DNA of 8,911 nt. Source: Acidobacteriaceae bacterium. Lineage in GTDB: Bacteria > Acidobacteriota > Terriglobia > Terriglobales > Acidobacteriaceae. The DNA lies in assembly GCA_027364815.1 (NCBI GenBank), contig DAHXOQ010000105.1, forward strand, positions 1-8,911, read 5' to 3'. The notes under the pieces were generated by a model. The model worked only from the letters and a program-made list of their open reading frames with translations. It ran no database searches and was not told the DNA's origin. A program made the translations under genes and the position numbers. Positions 1-6,199 of the stretch are shown here, in pieces; positions within the stretch are counted from its first letter, which is position 1; each line of letters opens with the position of its first letter.

Positions 1-176
1 TCCCGCTCAAGCCGCAACCAGCGCTCGCCGGGACGCACCGTGAGCACTGTCTCGCCCAACTCCACCGTCGCCTGACGGTTGCCATTCAATCCATGCGCCG
101 CTGTGTAACTGCGCAGGAGCGAAGCAAGCGAAACCCAAAGCTCAACGTAAACCTGCTCTGCATCAATCGTTGCCAA
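1..176 (-). CDS. Small unknown protein downstream of nuoD (partial, C-terminus outside window)
   Basis: I do not recognise this family. A reading frame starts at a TTG (176-174) and stays open for 58 codons to the window edge. An AGGA sits five bases before the TTG, and an in-frame TAG lies eight codons upstream, so the start cannot be much earlier; no in-frame ATG is available. The visible protein is an amphipathic stretch (IDAEQVYVELWVSLASLL) followed by a beta-like segment rich in Val, Leu and Glu (around residues 36-57, ending VRPGERWLRLER). No signal peptide or metal-binding motif is visible. It follows nuoD by 68 bases in the same direction, so it may be co-transcribed with the nuo genes. 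It is not nuoE, which would show a thioredoxin-like 2Fe-2S Cys pattern further in. The opposite strand also has an open frame here, but its composition looks like a shadow. Confidence 0.5.
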   Translation of the reverse strand, partial: MATIDAEQVYVELWVSLASLLRSYTAAHGLNGNRQATVELGETVLTVRPGERWLRLER

Positions 177-244
177 ATGCGTCCTGTTCCCGAGCGGCTA
201 GTCTTAAGTGCGTAGGCCCTGATCCCTGACATCTGATTCCTGTA

Positions 245-1459
245 CTACCGGTCGATCTCTCCCAGCACAATATCAATCGACCCAATCACAGCAACTGCAT
301 CGGCAATCATCCTTCCCGCGCACATCGTATTCAGCGCCTGCAGTGTCGCAAACGATGGATACCTCATATGCACGCGATACGGTTTTGCCGTTCCATCGCT
401 AACCACGTAGTAACCCGTCTGTCCGTGTCCCGCTTCAATGTCCTGGTAAACTTCACCGGCAGGAACCGCAAACCCCTCAGTCACAATCTTGAAGTGATGA
501 ATCAACGCTTCCATCTGCGTCTTCATCTTTTCGCGCTCCGGCAGCACAATCTTCGGCGCATCGGCCGTGTATGAAGCGCCCTCGGGCATTCCATCCAGAG
601 CCTGGCGGATAATCTTGATGCTCTCGTACATTTCAATCAGACGAACTTCATACCGCGCCCAGCAATCGCAGTCGTTCGAGGTCGGCACCTTGAATTGAAA
701 CTTCTCGTAGCCCGAGTAGGGAATATCGCGCCTGACAGCGAAATCCACACCTGACGCGCGCAACGGCGGTCCGGTCACTCCGAGAGCAACTGCATTAGCA
801 GCGGACAAATACCCCACACCCTTCAAACGATTCCTGAATATCGGATTTCCCGTCAGCAGATTCTCGTACTCCTGAATGCTCTCCGGAAGCCGCGTAATGA
901 ACTGATCGACGCGCTCAAAAAAATCAATCGGCGGTTCCATCGAGACGCCGCCAATGCGAATGTAGCTGGTCATCATGCGCTGGCCTGCAACGGCTTCAAA
1001 GAGGCGCAGAATATCTTCGCGCTCGCGGAATGTATAAAGAAAAATCGTCAGCGCGACAATATCCATCGCATGCGTGCCGAGCCAGATCAAGTGCGAGTTC
1101 AGCCGGCTCAGCTCCGCCAGAATCACGCGCAGATACTGCCCCTTCGCCGGAATCTCCAGCCCCAGCAGCTTCTCAACCGCGAGCGAGTAGCAGAGATTAT
1201 TCGAGAGTGGATCAAGATAGTTCACGCGATCAGTCAGCGGAACCACCTGGTGATAAAACTTTGCCTCGCAGGTTTTCTCAATGCCGGTGTGCAGGTATCC
1301 CAAATCCGGGTACAACCGCACAATAATCTCGCCGTCAAGCTCCACAACCACGCGCAGAACGCCGTGTGTTGCCGGGTGTTGCGGGCCCATATTCACAATC
1401 ATGTGCTGGTCATGAGCGCCTTCCGCAATGGGAGCTTCCAGAATGTGTCTTGTCGTCAT
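245..1459 (-). CDS. nuoD: NADH-quinone oxidoreductase subunit D (49 kDa subunit of complex I)
   Basis: NuoD forms, with NuoB, the floor and wall of the quinone chamber in the peripheral arm of complex I, on the cytoplasmic face of the inner membrane. The protein has 404 residues, normal for stand-alone NuoD. Visible landmarks are GPQHPATHG at about 25-33 (His32 matches the quinone-contacting His of the family), the 49 kDa signature LHTGIEKTCEAK at 56-67, DRVNYLDPLSNN at 78-89 with the conserved quinone-site Tyr81, and the family-typical C-terminus GSIDIVLGEIDR. Arg/Glu-rich helices and RIGG at 168-171 are also as expected. The ATG start overlaps the nuoC stop by one base (TAATG), so translation is probably coupled. 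The family ancestry is group 1 NiFe hydrogenase large subunit, but the metal-binding Cys pairs are absent, as is normal for NuoD. Confidence 0.98.
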   Translation of the reverse strand: MTTRHILEAPIAEGAHDQHMIVNMGPQHPATHGVLRVVVELDGEIIVRLYPDLGYLHTGIEKTCEAKFYHQVVPLTDRVNYLDPLSNNLCYSLAVEKLLGLEIPAKGQYLRVILAELSRLNSHLIWLGTHAMDIVALTIFLYTFREREDILRLFEAVAGQRMMTSYIRIGGVSMEPPIDFFERVDQFITRLPESIQEYENLLTGNPIFRNRLKGVGYLSAANAVALGVTGPPLRASGVDFAVRRDIPYSGYEKFQFKVPTSNDCDCWARYEVRLIEMYESIKIIRQALDGMPEGASYTADAPKIVLPEREKMKTQMEALIHHFKIVTEGFAVPAGEVYQDIEAGHGQTGYYVVSDGTAKPYRVHMRYPSFATLQALNTMCAGRMIADAVAVIGSIDIVLGEIDR

Positions 1460-1998
1460 TATCTGTAGCCCTCCACCGGGTAATCCTTGCGCAGCGGGTG
1501 GCCCTCAAACTCCTCGGGCATCATGATGCGAACCATATTTGGATGATCATTAAATTGGATTCCGAAAAGATCAAAGACCTCGAGTTCATAGAAGTTTGCA
1601 GAAGGCCATACGGGAACAATCGAATCAATCCGCGCATCGGCCTCAGCCACAAAGGCGCGCAGACGAATGTGCTCTTTATATTGATGCGAGAGAATGTGGT
1701 AACTCAGTTGAAAGCGCGGCTCAGAAGGGAACCAGTCCACCGCCGTCATATCTTCAAAAAAGTTGTACCCGGCAGCCTGAACTGTGCGGGCCGCGGCGCG
1801 AATCCGGCTCGCTTCAACGGTTACCGTCAGCTCATTGCGGTCATACTTCGCGTCCACAAACCACTCCGGCTTCCATTCATCACTCGCCGTCGTGAGCGCT
1901 TTCACGGCAGGATGCTCCGCAAGCCCGTTCACAACCGCCGCCTTATCCAGCAATGCTTCCTTCATTTCTTCCGGACTCCACTCCTGCTCAAAATCCAC
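1459..1998 (-). CDS. nuoC: NADH-quinone oxidoreductase subunit C (30 kDa subunit of complex I)
   Basis: NuoC is a structural subunit of the peripheral arm of complex I and packs against NuoD and NuoB. The protein has 179 residues, a stand-alone form rather than a NuoCD fusion. The C-terminal half carries the 30 kDa subunit signature: YELEVFDLFGIQF at about 137-149, then HPNMVRI and EGHPLRKDYPVEGYR to the end. The usual signature begins E-R-E; here the Arg is Leu139. The start is uncertain. The longest frame begins with GTG at 1998 with a poor ribosome binding site and an in-frame TAA ten codons upstream. An ATG at 1965 (Met12), preceded by purine-rich GGAG and GGAAG, is a fair alternative giving 168 residues. 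The gene ends one base into the nuoD start. The gap to nuoA upstream is 99 bases and holds no nuoB. Confidence 0.96.
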   Translation of the reverse strand: MDFEQEWSPEEMKEALLDKAAVVNGLAEHPAVKALTTASDEWKPEWFVDAKYDRNELTVTVEASRIRAAARTVQAAGYNFFEDMTAVDWFPSEPRFQLSYHILSHQYKEHIRLRAFVAEADARIDSIVPVWPSANFYELEVFDLFGIQFNDHPNMVRIMMPEEFEGHPLRKDYPVEGYR

Positions 1999-2041
1999 TG
2001 CTAATGTGCATTTCTTCGGATCTTACGTGCCAATCCCAACT

Positions 2042-2056
2042 CACAATTGTGGCCAC
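2042..2056. repeat. Two overlapping perfect palindromes in the nuoA-nuoC gap
   Basis: CACAATTGTG (2042-2051) and GTGGCCAC (2049-2056) are each perfect palindromes and share three bases. They lie in the 99-base stretch that replaces nuoB. They could be an operator, or nothing more than chance in a short non-coding stretch. The gap contains no strong promoter or terminator that I can see. Confidence 0.3.
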
Positions 2057-2097
2057 GAACACAGTTGAATCAACCCAAACGTTTGCCTGATTACGGG

Positions 2098-2502
2098 CTA
2101 TAGATCCGCCCTGTCCTTCGACCAATCCAGAACACCCTTGCGAATGATGTAGAAAAGACCCCCGCCCCCAAATCCGAGGTAAACTATCATCTCCCAGAAG
2201 CCAAAAAACTGTGAGCCCGTCAGCGCCGGAAGCTTTTTGTAAATCACAGCCCAGGGCATCATGAATACAACTTCAACGTCGAAGAGGATGAAGAGCATGG
2301 CTACCAAATAGAAGCGCACACTGAAGCGGCCGCGGGCATCACCCTGCGGCTCCATGCCACATTCATATGTCTCTTGTTTGGTCTTGGAGAAGCGCTTGCG
2401 GCCGATGAACCAGGAGGCGATCACCATGAACGCACCCATTCCAAAGGCAACCAGAATATCCAGCATGAGCGGCAAATATTGCCAGTGATAGGGGGTCGTC
2501 AT
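2098..2502 (-). CDS. nuoA: NADH-quinone oxidoreductase subunit A (membrane subunit of complex I)
   Basis: NuoA (ND3 homologue) is a three-helix membrane subunit at the junction of the peripheral and membrane arms of complex I; its first loop lines the quinone entry site. With the start chosen here the protein has 134 residues. Membrane segments are at about 10-33, 63-84 and 98-120. The loop between the first two holds the ND3 hallmark YECGMEPQGDARGRFSVRFY (46-65) with Cys48, and the second helix carries the conserved acidic pair Asp75 and Glu77 (FDVEVVF). A longer frame beginning at 2547 exists, but the ATG at 2502 has an excellent ribosome binding site (AGAGGAGC, seven bases before it), so the extra 15 residues are most likely leader. 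This is the first nuo gene visible in its operon; its upstream neighbour is divergent. Confidence 0.96.
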   Translation of the reverse strand: MTTPYHWQYLPLMLDILVAFGMGAFMVIASWFIGRKRFSKTKQETYECGMEPQGDARGRFSVRFYLVAMLFILFDVEVVFMMPWAVIYKKLPALTGSQFFGFWEMIVYLGFGGGGLFYIIRKGVLDWSKDRADL

Positions 2503-2508
2503 CTGAAT

Positions 2509-2516
2509 GCTCCTCT
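2509..2516 (-). promoter_or_regulatory. Ribosome binding site deciding the nuoA start
   Basis: On the minus strand AGAGGAGC runs from 2516 to 2509, with core AGGAG seven bases before the ATG at 2502. It matches the 16S anti-Shine-Dalgarno sequence strongly and argues against the longer frame starting at 2547. Confidence 0.8.
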
Positions 2517-2540
2517 GATTCTGTACAATCTGGTGTTCAA

Positions 2541-2557
2541 CGCCCAAGCTCTGGGCG
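2541..2557 (-). promoter_or_regulatory. Small hairpin in the nuoA leader
   Basis: CGCCCA (2541-2546) and TGGGCG (2552-2557) are exact inverted repeats around a five-base loop. On the minus strand this would be a GC-rich hairpin about 40 bases ahead of the nuoA start codon, in the 5' leader. No U-tract follows it, so it is not an intrinsic terminator. It might stabilise the messenger or affect translation; a chance stem is also possible. Confidence 0.3.
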
Positions 2558-2624
2558 CTTTCTACCGGGCTGCGTTTTGAACGACCGAGGAAGTGCCATT
2601 CATGAGCAACAGACCGCTGAACTC

Positions 2625-2654
2625 AGCTTAGGTTCCGATACGCTCTCCAGTCAA
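2625..2654 (-). promoter_or_regulatory. Weak candidate sigma-70-like promoter for the nuo operon
   Basis: On the minus strand TTGACT (2654-2649) is followed after 18 bases by TAAGCT (2630-2625). The -35 box matches the consensus at five of six positions, but the -10 box at only three. The placement, about 120 bases upstream of nuoA, is sensible. I give it low confidence. Confidence 0.22.
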
Positions 2655-2774
2655 GGAAAGGAAAAAAAAACAGTTGGATATTTCCCGCTCAATCAGATAT
2701 TTCCGGCGATTTATCTTGGCCTAGCCTGTTAACCTCCTATTCACCCATTTCAAATTTCATCAAGGTGGAAAAAT

Positions 2775-3278
2775 ATGATCTTCCCCACTCTATGCAGGAC
2801 AGAAACTCTCCGTAAATTGATGACTAAAGTTATGCCGCTTCTGCTTCTTCTTTTAACCGTCAATGCATTGAGTGCGCATGCCCAGCAAAGCGAGAACGAA
2901 AAAGCTGTCTGGAAGCTCGAGCACAACTACTGGGAATATGTGCAAGCCGCAGATCTTGAAAATTACAGAAGACTCTGGCATGAGAACTTTGTCGGTTGGC
3001 CCTCCATGAGCTCGCAACCTGCGCACAAAGACCATATCACTGACTGGATTTCAGCGCAGACTGTAAAAGGCAACCACATGCAGTGGTTTTCGCTTGAGCC
3101 AGCCGCCAGTCAGGCGACTGAAAATCTCGTTGTCACTCATTATTGGATAACAGCGCGCTGGGCCGACATGGCCGGCAAAGGCGAACCGGAAACCTCACGC
3201 ATCACCCACACCTGGATTAAAACCCCCGCTGGCTGGCAAATCATCAGCGGCATGTCCTCTCCAGTTCCTGCAAATTAA
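2775..3278 (+). CDS. Exported SnoaL/DUF4440-like (NTF2-fold) protein
   Basis: This is a 167-residue protein with an N-terminal signal peptide and one small alpha+beta domain of the NTF2-like superfamily, DUF4440/SnoaL type. The hydrophobic core PLLLLLLTVNALSAHA spans 21-36, with a likely signal peptidase I cut after AHA at 36. The mature part opens with a helix (VWKLEHNYWEYVQAADLENY) followed by LWHENFVGWP, the usual helix-loop-strand entry of DUF4440 proteins, and closes with the strand pair HTWIKTPAGWQIISGM (145-160), which is typical of the family. These domains either bind small ligands or act as small enzymes; no substrate can be assigned. The ATG at 2775 has AAGGTGG six bases upstream and is preferred, though a start at Met16 (2820) would give a more ordinary signal peptide. 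It is divergent from nuoA and unlikely to be functionally linked to it. Confidence 0.8.
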   Translation: MIFPTLCRTETLRKLMTKVMPLLLLLLTVNALSAHAQQSENEKAVWKLEHNYWEYVQAADLENYRRLWHENFVGWPSMSSQPAHKDHITDWISAQTVKGNHMQWFSLEPAASQATENLVVTHYWITARWADMAGKGEPETSRITHTWIKTPAGWQIISGMSSPVPAN

Positions 3279-3309
3279 CCCTGCTCGTTTCGGGCTATCA
3301 TGAATACGC

Positions 3310-3711
3310 ATGAAAGCCCCGCGCAAACCCCTAAAGCCAAAGCGGAAAGCACCCCCGCACGCCTTCGTCCTTGAAGCTCTCGCGTCGTTGGAACCCGAGG
3401 TCCGGCCCATGTTTTCAGGCTTCGCCGTCTACCTCGGAAACAAGATCGTTTTCATGCTGCGGGATAACGTCAAATCTCCCCAAGACAACGGAGTCTGGCT
3501 GGTCCTATCAGAAACCGTTGACCCCGCCGATAAACGCCTGAAGATAGACTTTCCATCACTCCGGAAAATTAAATTGCTGGGCGGTGTAATCGCCCACTGG
3601 CTCCTCATCCCCAGCGACTGCCCAACCTTTGAAGAGGAAGCACTCCATGCCTGCGATCTGATTTTGCAGCACGATTCGCGCATCGGCCGCGTTCCTAAAT
3701 CCCGTCGTTAA
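3310..3711 (+). CDS. TfoX/Sxy N-terminal-domain-like protein
   Basis: This protein has 133 residues and no signal peptide or membrane segment. After a strongly basic, Pro-rich tail (residues 1-16, KAPRKPLKPKRK), residues 30-53 (EVRPMFSGFAVYLGNKIVFMLRDN) match the TfoX N-terminal core pattern of MF-G-A-Y-x(2)-x-K-IVF. NGVWLVLSE then corresponds to the next strand. The C-terminal helix TFEEEALHACDLILQHDSRIG ends with a small-basic RVPKSRR. TfoX/Sxy in gamma-proteobacteria is a competence co-regulator, but stand-alone proteins of this kind are widespread and mostly uncharacterised, so a competence role should not be assumed. The gene starts 31 bases after the previous stop with no clear ribosome binding site and may be translated from the same messenger. 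The basic N-terminus might bind nucleic acid (inference). Confidence 0.7.
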   Translation: MKAPRKPLKPKRKAPPHAFVLEALASLEPEVRPMFSGFAVYLGNKIVFMLRDNVKSPQDNGVWLVLSETVDPADKRLKIDFPSLRKIKLLGGVIAHWLLIPSDCPTFEEEALHACDLILQHDSRIGRVPKSRR

Positions 3712-3773
3712 ACTCACTTTATTGCTTAAAGAGTACCTTCGCCCAGCCGATAATGCGATAAATGACGCGGTTC

Positions 3774-3827
3774 CGTTTCAGAAACGAACACTCTGTCCAG
3801 TTCCCAAACAGGGATTAGTACCCCTGT
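3774..3827. repeat. Two inverted repeats upstream of the 121-residue gene
   Basis: CGTTTCAGAAACG (3774-3786) is a perfect 6+6 palindrome around one base. Twenty-one bases later ACAGGG (3808-3813) pairs with CCCTGT (3822-3827) across an eight-base loop. Both lie in the 167-base intergenic stretch between the TfoX-like gene and the 121-residue gene. The first resembles a dimeric repressor site; the second could be an operator or an RNA hairpin. No U-run follows either, so a classical terminator for the upstream gene is not supported. Confidence 0.35.
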
Positions 3828-3861
3828 ACTCTCGCAGAAAAACTCCAATGCGCTGATGATT

Positions 3862-3871
3862 AAGGTGAGGA
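3862..3871 (+). promoter_or_regulatory. Strong ribosome binding site for the 121-residue gene
   Basis: AAGGTGAGGA (3862-3871) lies seven bases before the ATG at 3879 and matches the anti-Shine-Dalgarno sequence well. This is the main reason to accept the plus-strand frame as real and to reject the longer open frame on the minus strand over the same bases. Confidence 0.7.
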
Positions 3872-3878
3872 TGAATTC

Positions 3879-4244
3879 ATGCATGCGAACCCTATCATTG
3901 CTGCATCCTACCGCGCTACTCTGCACACTACTGCTTTGAGTCCAGCGGTACCACTCCCCGCAACGAACGCAACCCATCGCGCCGTTCGCCACAACATCTC
4001 TCCGCAGGCCGGCCACGCGCTTGAGATCCTCGGCCATGCAATCGAGTACCTCGCTGACGAGTACGTTCATGAGCGCGGCTTCCTCAATGCCGACGACGAG
4101 CGCATGGAGACGGTTCAGCTTCTCGTGAAGCTCAATCGCCAGGTCTATTCCGAGTGTCCCGTGATTCCTTCCATCGGCGATCGTTGCCTTTCTATTCTGC
4201 ACCGCGTCTTCCACCACAACCAGCCGCACTCAACCCTGGCATAA
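3879..4244 (+). CDS. Unknown 121-residue His-rich protein
   Basis: I cannot name a family. The first 40 residues are Ala/Pro/Thr-rich and look disordered. Residues 41-95 look like a folded helical module (SPQAGHALEILGHAIEYL, then ADEYVHERGFLN, then a helix ERMETVQLLVKLNRQVY), and the tail ends in HRVFHHNQPHSTLA. His is frequent (11 of 121). No signal peptide or membrane segment is visible, and the four Cys of a zinc ribbon are absent. The helical module has the feel of a small conserved hypothetical of Acidobacteriota (recollection, not a search). The ATG has an excellent ribosome binding site. A hairpin region lies just upstream, suggesting its own regulation. It is separated from the metallophosphoesterase by 56 bases in the same direction and could share a messenger with it. 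Confidence 0.65.
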   Translation: MHANPIIAASYRATLHTTALSPAVPLPATNATHRAVRHNISPQAGHALEILGHAIEYLADEYVHERGFLNADDERMETVQLLVKLNRQVYSECPVIPSIGDRCLSILHRVFHHNQPHSTLA

Positions 4245-4300
4245 TTGCTTTCTCCAACTCGCCGACGCTATAAGTTTTGCGCTCCTGATAATCTATTTGT

Positions 4301-5365
4301 GTGAGCAAAACGGCAAATCTCTCGCGCAATTTCTTTTTTACGCTCTGCAGCTTATTGTTTTTATTGATCTATTCACTAATCACATACTCAATTAATGCTC
4401 AGGAAGTATCCAAAACACAAAGCTCCTCCATTAAGCCCACCCTCGTCTTTCCTGCTTTTGACCCCGCCAAACCCATGCGCATCGTCGCCTATGGAGACAT
4501 GCGCTTTGCCGACCCAGTCATCACCACAGGAACCAACCCCCGTGTGCGCAAGTGGCTAGCCGGGCGAATAGCTGAAGAGAAGCCGCAGCTTCTCCTGTTG
4601 ACCGGAGACATGCCTTTCATCGGCTCGGACAGCAATGATTGGTATGTTTTTCAATCCGAGACGGCACCCTGGCGCGCAGCCAACATTCTCACCTTCCCCA
4701 CTCCCGGCAATCACGAGATGCGCAACAATCCTGTGCTGGGCAACAAAAACTACCTCGACAATTTCCCGGCCATCAAGCGTCATCGCTTCTACTCTGCGCT
4801 CGTCGGTAATGTTGAAGTCATCTCGCTGGATATGAACTTGCCTACCGGTCGCAGCAGTGATCAGGCCCACTGGTTTACTGACCAACTCGAGCATGTCCCC
4901 CCCCAGGTTGACTTTCTCTTCATCCTCTACCACTTGCCGTGGATGGCCGATCAGCAATCGCAAGTCTTTGCCGATCTGCCCTCCAAAGGCTGCATCCAGT
5001 TGCGCGAGATGCTTGAAGCCCGCTTGCCCAAGATTCACGCTCAGGTGGTAGTCTTCAACGGGCACATCCACAATTACGAACGCTTTGAGCAGAAGGGTGT
5101 GGAGTACGTCATCACCGGCGGAGGAGGGGCTGAACCCTACCCGATCCTCTTCCGTGGCGACGCTGACCTCTATAAGGACACTGCTTTCCCCGTCTATCAC
5201 TACCTCACTCTCGACATAGCCAACGGCCAACTCACCGCAACCATGTGGAAAGTTCAGGATCCGGATGCAGCCACACTTAGTGTTGTTGCCATGGACCACT
5301 TCATGCTGAAGGCCCCTGCAAAGAAGCACGTCATACGCAAGGCTGACTCGCATGGAGTGCATTGA
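4301..5365 (+). CDS. Exported calcineurin-type metallophosphoesterase (purple-acid-phosphatase-like)
   Basis: This is a 354-residue protein that should hydrolyse a phosphoester outside the cytoplasm using a dinuclear metal centre; the substrate is unknown. Residues 10-33 form a long hydrophobic export signal, probably cut near INA|QE (33/34). The metallophosphoesterase motifs appear in order: YGDMRF with Asp66, LLTGDMPF with Asp103, PGNHEM with Asn137-His138, LYHLPW with His211, and GHIHNYER with His255 and His257. The GHIHNYER spelling is common in purple acid phosphatases, as is the GGGGAEPY segment at 273-280. All expected metal ligands seem present. The start is a GTG at 4301 without a good ribosome binding site, chosen because the next Met (59) would remove the signal. 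The C-terminus is basic (KKHVIRKADSHGVH). The gene converges with the oxidase gene, the stops being 11 bases apart, so read-through antisense is possible. Confidence 0.88.
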   Translation: MSKTANLSRNFFFTLCSLLFLLIYSLITYSINAQEVSKTQSSSIKPTLVFPAFDPAKPMRIVAYGDMRFADPVITTGTNPRVRKWLAGRIAEEKPQLLLLTGDMPFIGSDSNDWYVFQSETAPWRAANILTFPTPGNHEMRNNPVLGNKNYLDNFPAIKRHRFYSALVGNVEVISLDMNLPTGRSSDQAHWFTDQLEHVPPQVDFLFILYHLPWMADQQSQVFADLPSKGCIQLREMLEARLPKIHAQVVVFNGHIHNYERFEQKGVEYVITGGGGAEPYPILFRGDADLYKDTAFPVYHYLTLDIANGQLTATMWKVQDPDAATLSVVAMDHFMLKAPAKKHVIRKADSHGVH

Positions 5366-5376
5366 ATCAGAGATGC

Positions 5377-6153
5377 TTACTGCGCAAAGACCAACAGTGA
5401 GAAAATAATCATCCACATCGCGCACATCGAAAGCCAGAACCACGCCGTCGCATCCACTGCAATCTGACGCAGTTCTATCCGCTTCAATCGCGGCAATACA
5501 ATGACACCCGCCATAATCGCCAATATTCCCAGAAGCAGATGCAGCATCTGAAATCCAGTCAATATATAAAATGTATTTCCGGCTGGCGTCACGTGACGGA
5601 AAAAGCTGACCCCATGCGCCACCAACTGCCGCCACGCCTCCAACTGACCAGCCAGAAAAATCATCCCCAAGAGCAGTGTTGCGCCAAGCCACGGCAGCGA
5701 ATGTTTGAGCGCCGGTTTGCCCAACCCCAGCCACTCATCCATCACGTCAATCTCCTTGAAAATCTTCCGCCGCGCAACTTCTACCGTCAACACGCTCAGA
5801 ACTATCACCGCCGTATTCAAATAAAGAATCGGCGGCAACTCTATCGGGTACCACTCAGGCACAAACTGTTGCCCGAACCGATCCCAATGATGTGCAGTAT
5901 GTCTGACATAAAAGAATGCGCAAAGAAAAAGCAAAGCCATAAAATCGCCGGCAATCGCAGAAAGCAGCGCCAGGCGAATGATCTTCAGATTTGACCGTGG
6001 TCCACTGCGCCTCTCCTCCCATTCATCTCCTCCCTCATCGCGCCCACCCGTTGGCGGCAGCTCGACCGGAGGCATCGCGCCACCACCTGAATGAAGCCTC
6101 TCGCGAAGCTCTTCTTGCGTCTCACTGGTCGAGTTTGGGGTATGCACAGGCAT
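5377..6153 (-). CDS. Divergent cytochrome c/quinol oxidase subunit III
   Basis: Subunit III of haem-copper oxidases stabilises the catalytic subunit and lies wholly in the inner membrane. This protein has 258 residues, with a charged, Gly/Pro-rich N-terminal cytoplasmic tail (1-55) and five predicted membrane segments (about 58-83, 104-125, 153-172, 193-218, 232-256), the five-helix bacterial form. Family signs are GQLEAWRQL with the conserved Glu172, FYILTGFQMLHLLLG at 195-209, and AVDATAWFW at the start of the last helix. Two usually conserved His are missing: TG-x-H reads TGFQ (Gln202), and YWHF reads FWLS (Leu241). The remaining cox genes are not in the window. The start ATG at 6153 has only a weak ribosome binding site. 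It follows pdxT by 46 AT-rich bases, which may hold its own promoter. Confidence 0.85.
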   Translation of the reverse strand: MPVHTPNSTSETQEELRERLHSGGGAMPPVELPPTGGRDEGGDEWEERRSGPRSNLKIIRLALLSAIAGDFMALLFLCAFFYVRHTAHHWDRFGQQFVPEWYPIELPPILYLNTAVIVLSVLTVEVARRKIFKEIDVMDEWLGLGKPALKHSLPWLGATLLLGMIFLAGQLEAWRQLVAHGVSFFRHVTPAGNTFYILTGFQMLHLLLGILAIMAGVIVLPRLKRIELRQIAVDATAWFWLSMCAMWMIIFSLLVFAQ

Positions 6154-6199
6154 AGGATTCAGCTTAGCAGTAGTTTAATCGCTTAAATATATACTTGAA

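Noticed and set aside
1366..2004. A 212-codon plus-strand frame over nuoC
   Set aside because: NuoC on the minus strand has the full family signature; this is its shadow.
1999..2097. A decayed nuoB remnant in the nuoA-nuoC gap
   Set aside because: None of the minus-strand frames resembles the NuoB C-terminus or its Cys motifs, so I cannot support a remnant.
3310..3711. Competence regulator role of the TfoX-like gene
   Set aside because: The domain similarity is plausible, but no other competence gene is in the window and the family is mostly uncharacterised.
3726..4229. A 167-codon minus-strand frame over the 121-residue unknown
   Set aside because: The plus-strand frame has a strong ribosome binding site and a helical, protein-like core; the minus frame has neither.
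4556..5734. A 392-codon open frame on the minus strand opposite the metallophosphoesterase and the end of the oxidase gene
   Set aside because: It overlaps two well-supported genes, has no recognisable motif and no good start. The metallophosphoesterase motifs on the plus strand are decisive.
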